Source of the DNA: Gilvimarinus algae
GTDB taxonomy: Bacteria; Pseudomonadota; Gammaproteobacteria; Pseudomonadales; Cellvibrionaceae
Reading direction: 5' to 3'
DNA length: 64,000 nt
Assembly (NCBI RefSeq): GCF_030518215.1
Contig: NZ_JAULRT010000062.1
Span: forward strand, 682,001 to 746,000
Shown: piece by piece, positions 1 to 9,225 of the stretch
Numbering within the stretch: the first letter of the stretch is position 1
Layout of the letters: each line of letters begins with the position of its first letter
The notes under the pieces: model-generated
What the model saw: the letters and a program-made list of their open reading frames with translations, nothing else
Database searches by the model: none
Told to the model about the DNA's origin: nothing
Program-made: the position numbers and the translations under genes

Positions 1-141
1 CTTTTTGCTACAGGCACGGGCAGTGAGGTGCAAAAGCCGCTGGCGACGGTGGTTGTTGGTGGTTTGGTCAGCGCCACCTTGGTGACGCTGCTTATCGTGC
101 CCGCGTTCTATCATTGGTTTTGTGGTGTAAAAAAAGGGTAA
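1..141 (+). CDS. Heavy-metal efflux RND transporter, C-terminal end (partial)
   Basis: The window opens inside a gene; only the last 46 codons are present. The translation begins with an ATGTGSEVQKPLATVVVGG stretch and continues through a hydrophobic helix containing TLLIVPAFY. This is the typical last transmembrane segment of CusA/CzcA-type inner-membrane RND pumps, which export metal cations with a periplasmic adaptor and an outer-membrane channel. The tail after that helix is short. The metal cannot be told from this fragment. Confidence 0.8.
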   Translation, partial: LFATGTGSEVQKPLATVVVGGLVSATLVTLLIVPAFYHWFCGVKKG

Positions 142-204
142 TGGCATTGGAATCCGTGTTTCAGGCATTGCTACAATAAGGCTTATGGTATTGGGGAGTT
201 CGGT

Positions 205-1092
205 ATGGCGGTAAACAAATCCAACCAAGGGCTTTTGCTGTTCTGGCTAACCCGGCGCCAGCGCTTTGCGCTGGGCACCCTAAAAATCAAAGAGATCGTG
301 CCCTTCACCGAACTGACCCACATGCCTGAACCTCACCCGGCGGTGCTGGGTGCGGCCAATATTCGCGGTACCACCATGCCAGTGGTGGACCTGGCCGCTG
401 CGGTAGGTAGCACACCGCTGACGGATGAGGAGCGCCAGTCCGGTTACATCATTATCACCGATTGTCAGCGCAAAACCATCGGCTTTTTGGTACGGGCGCT
501 GGATCGTATCGTCGAGTGCAGCTGGCGAGACATAGAGCCGCCCCCCAGAAGCCTCGGGCGCAACGCCAGTGTGACCGGGGTGACGCGTGTGGATGATCAG
601 CTGGTGCAACTGGTGGATGTGGAGCTGATTTTTGCCAACATCTATGGCCGCGAACCGGTGAAGGCCAAGGGCGAGCTGGAGTCCGAGCAGATGGCCGTGC
701 TACGCAGCCTGAATATCCTGCTGGTGGATGACTCATCGGTGGCACGCAAGCAGCTCTCCGACGCGCTCAATAATCTTGGCATTGAGTACCGAATTACTGC
801 CAACGGGCAAAAGGCGCTGGATATCATGCGCGAGCAAGCCGCTGGTGGCCATCCCATTGATCTTCTGGTGAGCGATATTGAAATGCCGGGGCTCGATGGC
901 TACGAGCTGGCCTTTGCCATTCGCGACAACCCAACGTTGGCGCGTGCCTATATTATCCTGCACACGTCGATTTCCAGTGAAATCAGCGTCAGCCAGGCCC
1001 ATCAAGTCGGTGCCAACGAAGCCTTGACCAAGTTCGATGTGGACGAGCTGATCCAGGCCATGCTGCGTGGCGCCGAGCATCGGTCGACATAA
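205..1092 (+). CDS. cheV: Chemotaxis coupling protein CheV (CheW domain plus receiver)
   Basis: A 295-residue two-domain protein. Residues about 8-150 form a CheW-like coupling domain (HPAVLGAANIRG, MPVVDLAAA). Residues about 168-290 form a response-regulator receiver with the acidic pair D175/D176, probable phosphoacceptor D224 in LVSDIEMPGLDGYE, T254 and K276. CheV links chemoreceptors to the CheA kinase in the cytoplasm, and phosphorylation of its receiver tunes adaptation. A GGGGAG ribosome-binding site precedes the ATG. No other chemotaxis gene is adjacent, so it is a stand-alone chemotaxis gene and implies a motile cell. Confidence 0.92.
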   Translation: MAVNKSNQGLLLFWLTRRQRFALGTLKIKEIVPFTELTHMPEPHPAVLGAANIRGTTMPVVDLAAAVGSTPLTDEERQSGYIIITDCQRKTIGFLVRALDRIVECSWRDIEPPPRSLGRNASVTGVTRVDDQLVQLVDVELIFANIYGREPVKAKGELESEQMAVLRSLNILLVDDSSVARKQLSDALNNLGIEYRITANGQKALDIMREQAAGGHPIDLLVSDIEMPGLDGYELAFAIRDNPTLARAYIILHTSISSEISVSQAHQVGANEALTKFDVDELIQAMLRGAEHRST

Positions 1093-1196
1093 TCCCCCGG
1101 TTCCTTCTGAACGATAATTTCTAGCCAGCCTGCGTTTGATTGGGTAGACTTTGCGCTCTGCGCGGCGCTGCCGACCGCTTTTCACTTAGGATAAGG

Positions 1197-3185
1197 ATGT
1201 TAGCCGCTATGGACGCCTCCCGATTTTTCTCCCTGTTGTTAATCCTGTGCATGACGCTTAGCGCTCAGGCCGAGAGCGAGCAAGTGCAAGCTGCCATGTC
1301 CATTGACCGTGCGGTGCAGTTATATGGCGCTTTGCCCCGCACCAGCAAAATGCGAGTATCTCCTAATGGCAAGCTGATTGCTTTTCTAAAGAGCACCACC
1401 GACAGCAGTTCAGTTTTGGTGTATTCCCTCGAGGAAAAAAAAGTGGTCTCGGGTGCAAATGTCAGTGAAATCCGGCCACATCAAATCTACTTTATGGACG
1501 ATGATCACTTGATCTTGGTGGCGTCCGAGCACCGCCGCGTCATGGGTTTTCGCGGCAGGTTTGATGTGAGTACAGCCTTTGCCTTGAACACTAAAAGCGG
1601 GGATATTAATCAGCTATTGCGCCCTGGCGAGGGCATTTATGCTGGTCAAACTGGCCTAGGGGGTGTGGTAGGCACATCGGAAAACAATCGCTACATTTAC
1701 ATGCCGGCGTTTGTAGCGGAAAGCGCCACTGATCTGAGCCCTGATTTCTCACTGATGCGTGTGAAAGTGTCCTCTCCGCGCAGGCCCAAGCAGTGGGTCA
1801 AGGGCGATAAGGACACCATTGATTATTTTATGGACGGCGAGGGCAATGTGGTGGCCCAGGAGCAGTTTGAAAATCACAACAACAGGCACCTGATAAAAGT
1901 ACCCGCTGAGCGTGGTTGGAAAACAATATTTTCGCAAAATACGGTGATTAAGGATGTCGAGTTTGTCGGCCTCACCCCGAATTACCAGTCACTGGTGATG
2001 ATCAATGAAAATCCCGCTACCGGGCGCATTGGCTATTTCACCGTGTCGCTGGCTGATGGCGAAGTGTCGCAGCGGCCTCTGGGGCGCGAGGATGCGGATG
2101 TGGACCACGTGCTTATGGACATTAACCGGGTCGTGCACGGTTTGGTGTACGCCGGTTTTACGCCGGACTATGAATTATTTGACGCAAGCCGTCAGTCCAG
2201 AGTTGAAGCGATAATCAAGCAGTTTCCCAATGAAATGGTCAGCCTGATAGATTGGTCCCCGGATTGGAGGCACCTTGTGTTTAAAGTAGAGGGACTCTCC
2301 AGTGCCGGCAGTTTTTACCTTGCCAGCGAGGGAGGCGAGCCCCGCTTCCTGGCCAATGCTTATCCAGATATTTCGCCCGAGATCATCCAGCCAACAGCGG
2401 TTTATGCCTTTCAAGCGTCGGATGGTATGACCATACCGACCTTGCTCACGCTGTCTCTGAGTCAAGCCGAAAACCCGCAAAGAATGGCCACTGTGATTCT
2501 GCCTCACGGCGGGCCTGCGAGTTACGATCGCAAGGGTTTTGACTGGTTGGCTCAGGCCCTGGCAGCGCGTGGCTATCTTGTATTGCAGCCCCAATTTCGC
2601 GGCTCTACCGGTTTTGGCGTAGAGCACTATCTTGCAGGCCAAGGTCAGTGGGGGCGAAAAATGCAAGATGATCTAACCGAGGCGGTGCATTATTTTGCCA
2701 AGGGTGGGTTGGTGGACCCAGAGCGGGTCTGCATTCTGGGCGCCAGCTATGGAGGGTACGCCGCTCTTGCCGGTGTCGCGTTTACCCCGGAACTCTATGC
2801 GTGCGCCGTATCAATCAATGGTGTCGCGGATGTCAAACGTATGCTAAAGGACGAGCGTTCTGCTCGCGGTAAAGATCATTGGGTGGTGGCATATTTTGAG
2901 CAATCGGCCGTCGCAAAAGATTATTCGGATGACGACTTAAGGGCGATTTCTCCTTACTACGCCGCCGACAAAGTCCAGGCGCCGGTGCTGCTGATTCATG
3001 GTGAAGAGGACGAAGTTGTGCCCATTCACCACTCCATTGAAATGGAGGACGCGCTCAGTGACGCTGACAAACTCGTGCGTTTTGTTACGCTTAAAAATGA
3101 AAACCACTATTTGATGGAGGGCGCGACCCGGCAACAGGCCTTGCATGAGATACTGCGTTTTATTGAACCCTATCTTGCGGAATAA
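1197..3185 (+). CDS. Secreted S9 family prolyl oligopeptidase-like peptidase
   Basis: A serine peptidase of the S9 (acylaminoacyl/dipeptidyl peptidase) type. An N-terminal signal peptide (hydrophobic SLLLILCMTLSAQA) predicts export. A long beta-propeller-like region follows, then a C-terminal alpha/beta hydrolase domain. The catalytic residues are Ser517 in GASYGGY, Asp605 in HGEEDEVVP and His637 in NENHYL. The family cleaves short peptides, so periplasmic oligopeptide breakdown is likely. ATG 1197 was chosen because AGGA lies 5 nt upstream; ATG 1209 is an alternative that keeps the same signal peptide. An upstream in-frame ATG at 1140 would add a charged extension before the signal and is unlikely. 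A strong terminator follows. Confidence 0.88.
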   Translation: MLAAMDASRFFSLLLILCMTLSAQAESEQVQAAMSIDRAVQLYGALPRTSKMRVSPNGKLIAFLKSTTDSSSVLVYSLEEKKVVSGANVSEIRPHQIYFMDDDHLILVASEHRRVMGFRGRFDVSTAFALNTKSGDINQLLRPGEGIYAGQTGLGGVVGTSENNRYIYMPAFVAESATDLSPDFSLMRVKVSSPRRPKQWVKGDKDTIDYFMDGEGNVVAQEQFENHNNRHLIKVPAERGWKTIFSQNTVIKDVEFVGLTPNYQSLVMINENPATGRIGYFTVSLADGEVSQRPLGREDADVDHVLMDINRVVHGLVYAGFTPDYELFDASRQSRVEAIIKQFPNEMVSLIDWSPDWRHLVFKVEGLSSAGSFYLASEGGEPRFLANAYPDISPEIIQPTAVYAFQASDGMTIPTLLTLSLSQAENPQRMATVILPHGGPASYDRKGFDWLAQALAARGYLVLQPQFRGSTGFGVEHYLAGQGQWGRKMQDDLTEAVHYFAKGGLVDPERVCILGASYGGYAALAGVAFTPELYACAVSINGVADVKRMLKDERSARGKDHWVVAYFEQSAVAKDYSDDDLRAISPYYAADKVQAPVLLIHGEEDEVVPIHHSIEMEDALSDADKLVRFVTLKNENHYLMEGATRQQALHEILRFIEPYLAE

Positions 3186-3188
3186 AAA

Positions 3189-3216
3189 ATGCCCGGCTTT
3201 TGGCCGGGCATCTTTT
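3189..3216 (+). terminator. Rho-independent terminator after the S9 peptidase gene
   Basis: A 9-bp perfect stem (ATGCCCGGC, 3189-3197, with GCCGGGCAT, 3203-3211) and a 5-nt loop are followed by a run of T. It starts 3 nt after the stop codon of the S9 peptidase gene. The A-rich upstream flank may let it act on both strands, which would serve the convergent gene at 3259-3744. Confidence 0.88.
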
Positions 3217-3258
3217 TGGGCATTCTGTTATGGCTATTGTCTACTGGGCACCGTTGAA

Positions 3259-3744
3259 TTAACGGGCAGTGTATTTCAAAGTAACAAAGTGACCTTCTTG
3301 CAGGTCTTCTACGCTGGCACCTGAGTGCAGACCGGAAACGGCTACGGTTTCTGGCAGCTCAATAACGCGCGGGGCACCGCCATCTACAGGGCGGATCAGG
3401 GCGAGGTTTTGCTCGCGGTTAATCTCCAGGATTTCGCCTTTAACCAGGTTCACTGGTTTTTCTTTCTTAATGGTTTTGACTTTCAGGGTGACGTGCTGAC
3501 CGGGTTCAACGGCGGTCATGTCGCGCAATTTGCGACCGTTTACGTCCACCTTAGGAGTGCCGGTAAAGGCGTAGGTGAATGCTTCACCGGCATTGTCGAT
3601 CACGGTTACGCTGTTGGTTTCGTAATCCACGGATTCGACAATACCTTCAATTTTTTTATCCGCAGCGCCAACATGGCCAGCGGCAACCAGAGTCAGGCCA
3701 GCGATTACCGTGGCCAGTTTCGAGCGAGAAGAAAGAGTAAACAT
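3259..3744 (-). CDS. Exported hypothetical protein, beta-rich
   Basis: 161 residues with a clear signal peptide (cleavage expected near GHVGAADKK). The mature part is rich in alternating Val/Ile/Thr segments (IEGIVESVDYETNSVTVID, HVTLKVKTIKK), which suggests two or more small beta-barrel or OB-like repeats about 50 residues apart. No cysteine and no lipobox, so it should be a soluble periplasmic protein. I do not recognise the family. A GAGG ribosome-binding site lies just upstream. It is convergent with the S9 peptidase gene and separated from it by the terminator at 3189-3216. Confidence 0.75.
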   Translation of the reverse strand: MFTLSSRSKLATVIAGLTLVAAGHVGAADKKIEGIVESVDYETNSVTVIDNAGEAFTYAFTGTPKVDVNGRKLRDMTAVEPGQHVTLKVKTIKKEKPVNLVKGEILEINREQNLALIRPVDGGAPRVIELPETVAVSGLHSGASVEDLQEGHFVTLKYTAR

Positions 3745-4250
3745 AAGCCTATACCTCTAACAAAAAGTGCCAATTCAAGGGAGCCTTGTGGGCGGTCTTG
3801 CTTTCCCTTATCCAGTTCAACAAGCGGTTCGTGCTTGCTTGAAGCCTATTCTACGGATTTAGGTTACAGGTGTGTTACTTAAGGTTACGTATTTTAAGAA
3901 TATTTTATTATTTTAGAATTAATTGTACTTCTTTTATTCTATAAGTGAATAAAAATGCAACTTTTCTGTGCCTTGCCAGAATTTTTTGGCTGTTCTGGTG
4001 CATTTTTTGTCACTATGGGTAACAGTAAAGTGGTGCAGGCTTAGTGTAGGTTGCACCATTACGGGGCTGGAGTGCATGCGCGTAAGTCTTTGATTTGTCA
4101 GCGTTCACCCTGCTGATGAAAATATTTACCTTTTTTGTGTTTTTATTGTGTTTGTCATTAACTAGCATTGAGCGCAAGCAGGCCGCCTGCAGCACCGCTT
4201 GAGTGCGACGCCGGCGCAGCAACACAGAAAAACATTGAGAGGGTAGAAAA
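3745..4250. other. Non-coding 0.5-kb region between divergent genes
   Basis: This stretch holds the divergent promoters of the minus-strand exported protein and the GH18 gene. Its middle (about 3880-3960) is very AT-rich. It contains an 8-bp inverted repeat, TTTTATTC (3932-3939) and GAATAAAA (3947-3954) with a 7-nt loop, which could be a terminator-like hairpin or an operator. Short repeats of GGTTAC occur around 3860-3890. No convincing coding potential was seen. Confidence 0.5.
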
Positions 4251-5324
4251 ATGATAAAAGCACTATGGATTACTTTGTTTGCTGCTGGCCTTGCCGCTTG
4301 CGGCAGCTCCGGTGGCTCGGGGACGTCGTCGGCCTCGTCGGTGGTATCGAGCTCGCCGAGCAGTGAGTCGCGCTCGAGCGCCTCGCAGTCTTCGGTGAGC
4401 TCCACGCCGGTAACCGACGAGTGTCCCCAAGGGCGGCATATAGTGGGCTACTTCCCGGACTGGCAGGGCGAGGTTGCCGACGTTCAATTTTCCTATCTAA
4501 CACACATCAATTATTCCTTTTTACTGCCGAACGCCGACGGCGGGCTGCAACCGCTTGGGGTGGCCGGTGAAAACAGGTTGATGGCACTGGTGAGCATGGC
4601 GCGGCCCGCCGGGGTTAAGGTGGGGATTGCTCTGGGCGGCTGGAATGATGGTGACGACAGCGCCTTTGTGGCGCTGGCGCAAGAGGCACAAACACGCACC
4701 CGGTTTGTTCAGGCGGTAACGGATTTTGTCGTCGAGTACGAGCTTGATGGTGTCGATATGGACTGGGAATACCCAAGCAGCGACGAGGAAGCGGCGAATT
4801 ACCTGTTGCTGATGCAACAAATGCGCGAGAGCCTGGACGCCTTACCCGGTGAACATTTTCTCACGGCAGCCGTGGTGGGGGCAGGGGACTGGGCCGGTCG
4901 CTACATTCTTCCCGAGGTTTTTGAGATAGTCGATTTTCTCAACCTGATGGCCTACGACAATACCAGTGAGCCTCACCACTCCAGCTTCAATTATGCCATT
5001 GCCGCACTCGACTATTGGTCAGCTCGCGGTTTGACCCGCGAGAAAACTGTTCTTGGCGTGCCCTTTTACGGGCGTCCAAGTTACACGGCATATCGGCAGT
5101 ATGTCGCTAACAGTCTGGACAACGCCTGTGTGAGCGAAGTCGGTAACGATTTTTACAATGGCATCATCAGTGTTCGCGAGAAGGCGCAGCTGGTCCAAAG
5201 CCGCACCTGCGGGATAATGATGTGGGAACTGACTCAGGACACCACTGATGACACGTCCTTATTGCGTGCTATGTGGGAAGTGGTAGAGGGTGAGCCGGCG
5301 AGCTATTTCTGTCCTGAGTCCTGA
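4251..5324 (+). CDS. GH18 chitinase-like lipoprotein with serine-rich linker
   Basis: 357 residues. Residues 1-17 form a lipoprotein signal (AGLAAC, lipidated Cys17). Residues about 18-52 are a low-complexity Gly/Ser linker. A GH18 TIM-barrel follows, with SYLTHINYSF, the GIALGGWN strand, the DxxDxDxE signature D166-G-V-D169-M-D171-W-E173 (E173 the expected acid/base), MAYD, and a C-terminal MMWELTQD strand. The family hydrolyses chitin or related beta-1,4-GlcNAc polymers by substrate-assisted catalysis. Lipid anchoring suggests outer-membrane display or a periplasmic location. The domain is short and has no carbohydrate-binding module, so action on oligomers is possible. Linkers of this type are common in Cellvibrionaceae hydrolases. 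Confidence 0.9.
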   Translation: MIKALWITLFAAGLAACGSSGGSGTSSASSVVSSSPSSESRSSASQSSVSSTPVTDECPQGRHIVGYFPDWQGEVADVQFSYLTHINYSFLLPNADGGLQPLGVAGENRLMALVSMARPAGVKVGIALGGWNDGDDSAFVALAQEAQTRTRFVQAVTDFVVEYELDGVDMDWEYPSSDEEAANYLLLMQQMRESLDALPGEHFLTAAVVGAGDWAGRYILPEVFEIVDFLNLMAYDNTSEPHHSSFNYAIAALDYWSARGLTREKTVLGVPFYGRPSYTAYRQYVANSLDNACVSEVGNDFYNGIISVREKAQLVQSRTCGIMMWELTQDTTDDTSLLRAMWEVVEGEPASYFCPES

Positions 5325-5357
5325 TCGGTTGCTATGGGGTTCGTCAGGCGGATATCG

Positions 5358-6170
5358 CTAACGATCGTGCGAGTCTGCCGGCTGGGGCAGGGCGTTCAGC
5401 TGCGCCGCCTCCTCCGCGCGTAGCGTGAGCACCTCGACCCCATGGGCGGTGACCAGTAGGGTGTGCTCCCACTGAGCCGACAGGGATTTGTCTTTGGTCA
5501 CTACGGTCCACTGGTCTTTCAACGTTCGGGTTTTGGCGCTGCCCTGATTGATCATGGGTTCTATGGTAAAGGTCATGCCTTCGCGCAGCACCAGGCCATC
5601 GCCGGGACTGCCGTAGTGCAGGATATTCGGCGCCTCGTGCATCTGCTGGCCGATGCCGTGGCCGCAATAATCGCGCACCACACTGAATCCATGGCGCCGG
5701 GCGTGGCTGGCAATCGCATGGCCTATATCGCCCAGGGTGTTGCCGGGCCTGACGGCGCCAATACCCTGCCACAGCGCTTGATAGGTCTCATCCACCAACT
5801 GCCGTGCAAGGGGCGTCACCTCTCCTAAGGTGTACATTTTGCTGGAGTCGGCAATGTAACCGTCTTTCTCCAGCGTGATGTCAATATTAACAATGTCCCC
5901 GGCTTTCAGCGGCTTGTCGGTGGGAAAGCCGTGGCAAACGACATGGTTGGGAGAGGCGTTCAACACATAGGGGTAGCCGTATTGGCCGAGGCTTGCTGGG
6001 CGGGCCTTGAGCGTTTCGCGGATGTAGTTGTCCACCCACTGGTTGATCGCCATGGTGCTGATGCCGGGCTTGACCATGGCGTCCAGAGCCTGAAAAACCT
6101 GAGCCAGCAGGCGGCCGGCATGGCGCATTTTGTCGATGGCCTCCGGCGTTTTGATGACAACCTCAGTCAA
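5358..6170 (-). CDS. map: Type I methionine aminopeptidase
   Basis: 270 residues; removes the initiator methionine from nascent proteins. All five metal ligands are visible and fall at the same numbers as in E. coli Map: D97 and D108 (NIDITLEKDGYIADSS), H171 (GHGIGQQ), E204 (FTIEPM) and E235 (QWEHT). HVVCHGFP carries the conserved histidine of the substrate pocket. The start overlaps the end of the upstream ParD-like gene by 8 bp, so the two are probably co-translated. The gene is not beside rpsB, which suggests an additional or relocated Map copy. Confidence 0.95.
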   Translation of the reverse strand: MTEVVIKTPEAIDKMRHAGRLLAQVFQALDAMVKPGISTMAINQWVDNYIRETLKARPASLGQYGYPYVLNASPNHVVCHGFPTDKPLKAGDIVNIDITLEKDGYIADSSKMYTLGEVTPLARQLVDETYQALWQGIGAVRPGNTLGDIGHAIASHARRHGFSVVRDYCGHGIGQQMHEAPNILHYGSPGDGLVLREGMTFTIEPMINQGSAKTRTLKDQWTVVTKDKSLSAQWEHTLLVTAHGVEVLTLRAEEAAQLNALPQPADSHDR

Positions 6171-6351
6171 GGTTGCGCGCCTCTTTTAAGGCGTGATGGA
6201 TCAGCTCTTCAAAACACAAAGTCCGGTTAAGCTCAGCCATGCGGCCCACCTTCATCCAGAACTCTGCCTGGGCATTAATAGAGCGTTCCATAACCTGGCT
6301 CGCCAGGCGTAGCTCGTCGTGTAGTTCGTCGGAAATTTTTACGATACCCAT
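6163..6351 (-). CDS. ParD-like small protein upstream of map
   Basis: 62 residues, beginning MGIVKISDELHDELR and continuing with a helical SINAQAEFWMKVGRMAE segment. This resembles the ribbon-helix-helix ParD-like family of proteins often annotated as type II antitoxins. No toxin gene is next to it; the partner in the transcript is map, overlapped by 8 bp. The RHH fold suggests DNA binding and possible autoregulation. A role in controlling map is inference from the overlap only. Confidence 0.72.
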   Translation of the reverse strand: MGIVKISDELHDELRLASQVMERSINAQAEFWMKVGRMAELNRTLCFEELIHHALKEARNLD

Positions 6352-6402
6352 AGAAGCCTGTCGTTGGATGCACGTGAAAAGTAGAGCCTTTGAGGCTTGC
6401 GA

Positions 6403-6909
6403 TCACTCGGAGTGATCGTAGGTGGTGTCGCGGCGCAGCAGCCAGTAGGTAATGCCAAGTGCCAATGTGGTGGCCGCTATGCCCAGCAAATACATAGGGG
6501 TCAGTGCGTCAAAGTCCAGCACAATCACCTTGCGCGCTATCGCCATCAATGCCGTGGCTACCACCAGTTGTACCGGGAACACATTGGTGCCCAGATAAAG
6601 ACGGATGTTGATAAAAATTTCGACCGCGATCAGCACGGCCATAAAAGCGCCAAAGGTGTAAAAAATATCGTTGATGTTCAGCAGCAGGACGGGGGCGGTA
6701 ATCAGGCGCTCGTAAATGATGTACACCACGTCAACCACACCCCAGAGGATGACGAGCACCATTAAAAACGCCAGAACGCGAATCGCGAACCGTATCACGT
6801 GATGGAGCGTGCGAAAGTAAGTATCCGGGAAATCAACCGGCAGCTCCTGGTGTAACTCGTGGCGCTTCTCAGTGGTTTCGGAGCGGGGTTGCGGCTTGTC
6901 GGTCATCAT
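6403..6909 (-). CDS. PsiE-like inner-membrane protein
   Basis: About 169 residues from the chosen ATG. After a charged N-terminal tail of about 45 residues come four hydrophobic segments: LAFLMVLVILWGVVDVVYII, IFYTFGAFMAVLIAVEIFI, VQLVVATALMAIARKVIVLD and LLGIAATTLALGITYWLLRR. Size, topology and the conserved RLYLGTNVFPVQ loop fit the phosphate-starvation-inducible PsiE family, whose biochemical role is unknown. An in-frame ATG further upstream would add about 53 basic residues and run through the inverted repeat at 6978-7002, so ATG 6909 is preferred; ATG 6906 is equally possible. Divergent from the Wadjet operon. Confidence 0.78.
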   Translation of the reverse strand: MMTDKPQPRSETTEKRHELHQELPVDFPDTYFRTLHHVIRFAIRVLAFLMVLVILWGVVDVVYIIYERLITAPVLLLNINDIFYTFGAFMAVLIAVEIFINIRLYLGTNVFPVQLVVATALMAIARKVIVLDFDALTPMYLLGIAATTLALGITYWLLRRDTTYDHSE

Positions 6910-6977
6910 GGGTGCCTGGGTTGAAAGGTGGTTGATGCGAAGTGCTGCGGCACTTCGTGCCCGGTTACTGGCTTTGA

Positions 6978-7002
6978 TATATGATCTGTTACGAATCATA
7001 TA
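6978..7002. promoter_or_regulatory. 8-bp inverted repeat, candidate operator upstream of the Wadjet operon
   Basis: TATATGAT (6978-6985) and ATCATATA (6995-7002) form perfect inverted arms with a 9-nt spacer, so the centres are about 17 bp apart. It lies between the divergent psiE-like gene and jetA, in an AT-rich patch where promoters are expected. The geometry fits a dimeric helix-turn-helix regulator, but no regulator gene is adjacent. Function is inferred. Confidence 0.45.
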
Positions 7003-7117
7003 CTTTTGGCGTGGTTGCGGCAAGCGAGAGTTTTGATTGCATAGGCTCGATTCGGGTAGCACAATAGGCACCTGTCCGAGCCGGGCAGCTGGTCAATGAT
7101 TAACCACAACGGTACCG

Positions 7118-8557
7118 ATGTTCTTCACTCCCGAGCGTCAGGAATTCTTCAAGCCGCTAACGAGTAAATACCGGGAGCAGGTGGCCCAGTGCCTGAGCCT
7201 GCTGTACCGCAGGCTCTACGGCTCAAATGCCGATTACGGCCACTCCCTGTCGCGCGAGCAGCTACTGGAAATACTGGAAGAGGCACTGGCCCGCACGCCG
7301 CTCGCAGCTTTGGCAGCGGATGACGATGACGCGCCCCAGCGCTTTAAGTCCCACCGAGAGCAGGCGCTCTGGGTGCTGAAGCAGCTGCTCGAATGCGGCT
7401 GGCTGGAAAAGCAGGTGGACACCGCCACCTTGCAGTCGACCTATCCCTTTACGCGCCTCGGGCGGCTATTTACCCAGCCGTTGGTTGAGTCGGACAGTGC
7501 GCGCATCCGAACCCGCCATCGCAACACCCGCAATACCCTAAACGCGTTGGAGGCTTTTTATCATCGCGGTGAAATTCACGATCTGCTGGATGCCTACGAA
7601 TACTCGGAGCGGATTGTCACCGACTTTACCGATGTCATCGCCGAGCTTGAGGAGCGCAAGCGCGAGCTGGTGCGGGAGGTGGAATCTCAGCAACTGGTGC
7701 AGCAGGCCACGGATCAGTTTTTTGAGTTTATGGAGAAGCGTTTTCAGCCGGATGTGGCGGTGCGTCTGTCGGCCGACAGCGTGGAAAAGCACCGCGATCA
7801 AATTGGTCGGGTAATCGCCAAGATTCGTCGCCGACCAAAAGACGATAAGGCCCAGATCGAAAAACAGCTGCGGCGGGTTATCCCCGAGCTGGCCCGACCC
7901 GACCAGTCCGTGCTCTGGAGCATTCTCGATACCATCGAGAGGCGAATGGGCAATGCCGCCGATATTATGCTGCCCGCTTTGCGCCGCGCGCTGCACAGTT
8001 TTACCAAGCGCGCCGACATTATTATTCGCCAGCTCAGCTATCTGAACAGCCAAAGCGAAAATGACTTGGTGGGCATTTGCCAATCGCTGAGCGAGCAGGA
8101 CGATGCTGTTGTGGCTCAGCATCTGCAGCGAGCCGCCGAGCACATGGCCGGTATGCGCGTGCAGCTTATTGACCCGGCGCAGCTGCGCCTGCAAGAGCGT
8201 AAGCGCGCCTCGGTGGTCAGGACGGCTGTGACCGAGCAGCCACCGCTGGATGCCGAGGCCGAGCGCGAGTTGATGATTCAGCAAGTGCTCGACCAGGCCT
8301 TCGCTCTGGATAATAGCGGCCTGCGACAATACGTCGAAAAAGCCCTGCGCGATGGACGCCAGGTTTCTACAAGGCACTTGCCCGTGGATACCGCCCGTGA
8401 CCTCCTGGCCATGGCCCATATTACCGAAGTAGCCTCTTACAACAATCTGTCCGGCGGCTGTCGATTTCTGGTCGAGCCGACCGGGCAAAGCCTGCGCCTT
8501 GATTATTTTCACTGCGCCGATGAATTTTTAATCTCGCTTCGCGAAGAAACCGAATGA
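7118..8557 (+). CDS. jetA: Wadjet system kleisin-like protein JetA
   Basis: 479 residues. First gene of a four-gene operon with the order, sizes and partner motifs of Wadjet (jetA-jetB-jetC-jetD). The N-terminal half looks like winged-helix domains ([31 protein letters not shown]). The middle holds long charged helices (residues about 165-195), as in MukF-type kleisins that bridge the SMC head domains. The C-terminus returns to a small alpha/beta domain. In Wadjet, JetA joins the JetC ATPase dimer and JetB into a loop-extruding complex. The ATG has no strong Shine-Dalgarno. The stop overlaps the jetB start (ATGA). Assignment rests mainly on the operon, moderately on the protein itself. Confidence 0.85.
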   Translation: MFFTPERQEFFKPLTSKYREQVAQCLSLLYRRLYGSNADYGHSLSREQLLEILEEALARTPLAALAADDDDAPQRFKSHREQALWVLKQLLECGWLEKQVDTATLQSTYPFTRLGRLFTQPLVESDSARIRTRHRNTRNTLNALEAFYHRGEIHDLLDAYEYSERIVTDFTDVIAELEERKRELVREVESQQLVQQATDQFFEFMEKRFQPDVAVRLSADSVEKHRDQIGRVIAKIRRRPKDDKAQIEKQLRRVIPELARPDQSVLWSILDTIERRMGNAADIMLPALRRALHSFTKRADIIIRQLSYLNSQSENDLVGICQSLSEQDDAVVAQHLQRAAEHMAGMRVQLIDPAQLRLQERKRASVVRTAVTEQPPLDAEAERELMIQQVLDQAFALDNSGLRQYVEKALRDGRQVSTRHLPVDTARDLLAMAHITEVASYNNLSGGCRFLVEPTGQSLRLDYFHCADEFLISLREETE

Positions 8558-9225
8558 GCCAATTTGACGACTTTTTAAACGATGCCTTGAGCTCGGCGAA
8601 CGTGACACGCAATGAGTTTTCCGAGCTTGTGATTCGCCTGCTGGATTACGGGGTATTGAACCGGGATGAAAACCAGACCGAGGCCCAGCTCTACGATCGC
8701 TATTTGCAATGTGCTTCGCTGGTTGAGCAATACCTCGGGGTGCTCGGTGTGCGTATCCAGCACGACCGACAGTTCGCGTTTGTGCGTATTTATCCGCCGG
8801 GCGCCGAAGTCCCAGGTATTGCCGACGACGATAGCGGCCCGTTTAACACGGGCTTTCGTGTGCGTCCGAGTCAGCAGGAGGTTGCGGTGATTCTGGTGCT
8901 GCGCGCCGAATACCAGAAAAGTCTGCGCGAAGGGCAGGTGGACGAAAAAGGCCGGGCTATGCTGTCGCTGGAGGGCTTGGCAATCGCCATGAATAACCTG
9001 CTGAAGCGTGGCCTTCCCGAAGGGCTTGGCGAGCGCAAGCAGTTGTTTCGTCGGCTCAAGCAGTTGCGCCTGATTCAATACCACCTCGAAGATGAGCTCG
9101 ATTCTGACGAGAGCTGGCTCAGTATCCAGCCATCAATTACCAGCTTTGTCAGTGACGATGTACTGCAGGCTCTGGCAACCGGTGATACCGAGCCGGCAGC
9201 AGCCGATGAGCCGGAGGGCGCCTGA
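8554..9225 (+). CDS. jetB: Wadjet system MukE-like protein JetB
   Basis: 223 residues with the features of the DUF4194/MukE-like subunit: tandem winged-helix-like segments ([52 protein letters not shown]), a beta hairpin [15 protein letters not shown], and an acidic C-terminal tail. The start overlaps jetA by 4 bp and its stop overlaps the jetC start, a sign of translational coupling for a stoichiometric complex. By analogy with MukE it binds the kleisin JetA and DNA. Confidence 0.88.
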   Translation: MSQFDDFLNDALSSANVTRNEFSELVIRLLDYGVLNRDENQTEAQLYDRYLQCASLVEQYLGVLGVRIQHDRQFAFVRIYPPGAEVPGIADDDSGPFNTGFRVRPSQQEVAVILVLRAEYQKSLREGQVDEKGRAMLSLEGLAIAMNNLLKRGLPEGLGERKQLFRRLKQLRLIQYHLEDELDSDESWLSIQPSITSFVSDDVLQALATGDTEPAAADEPEGA

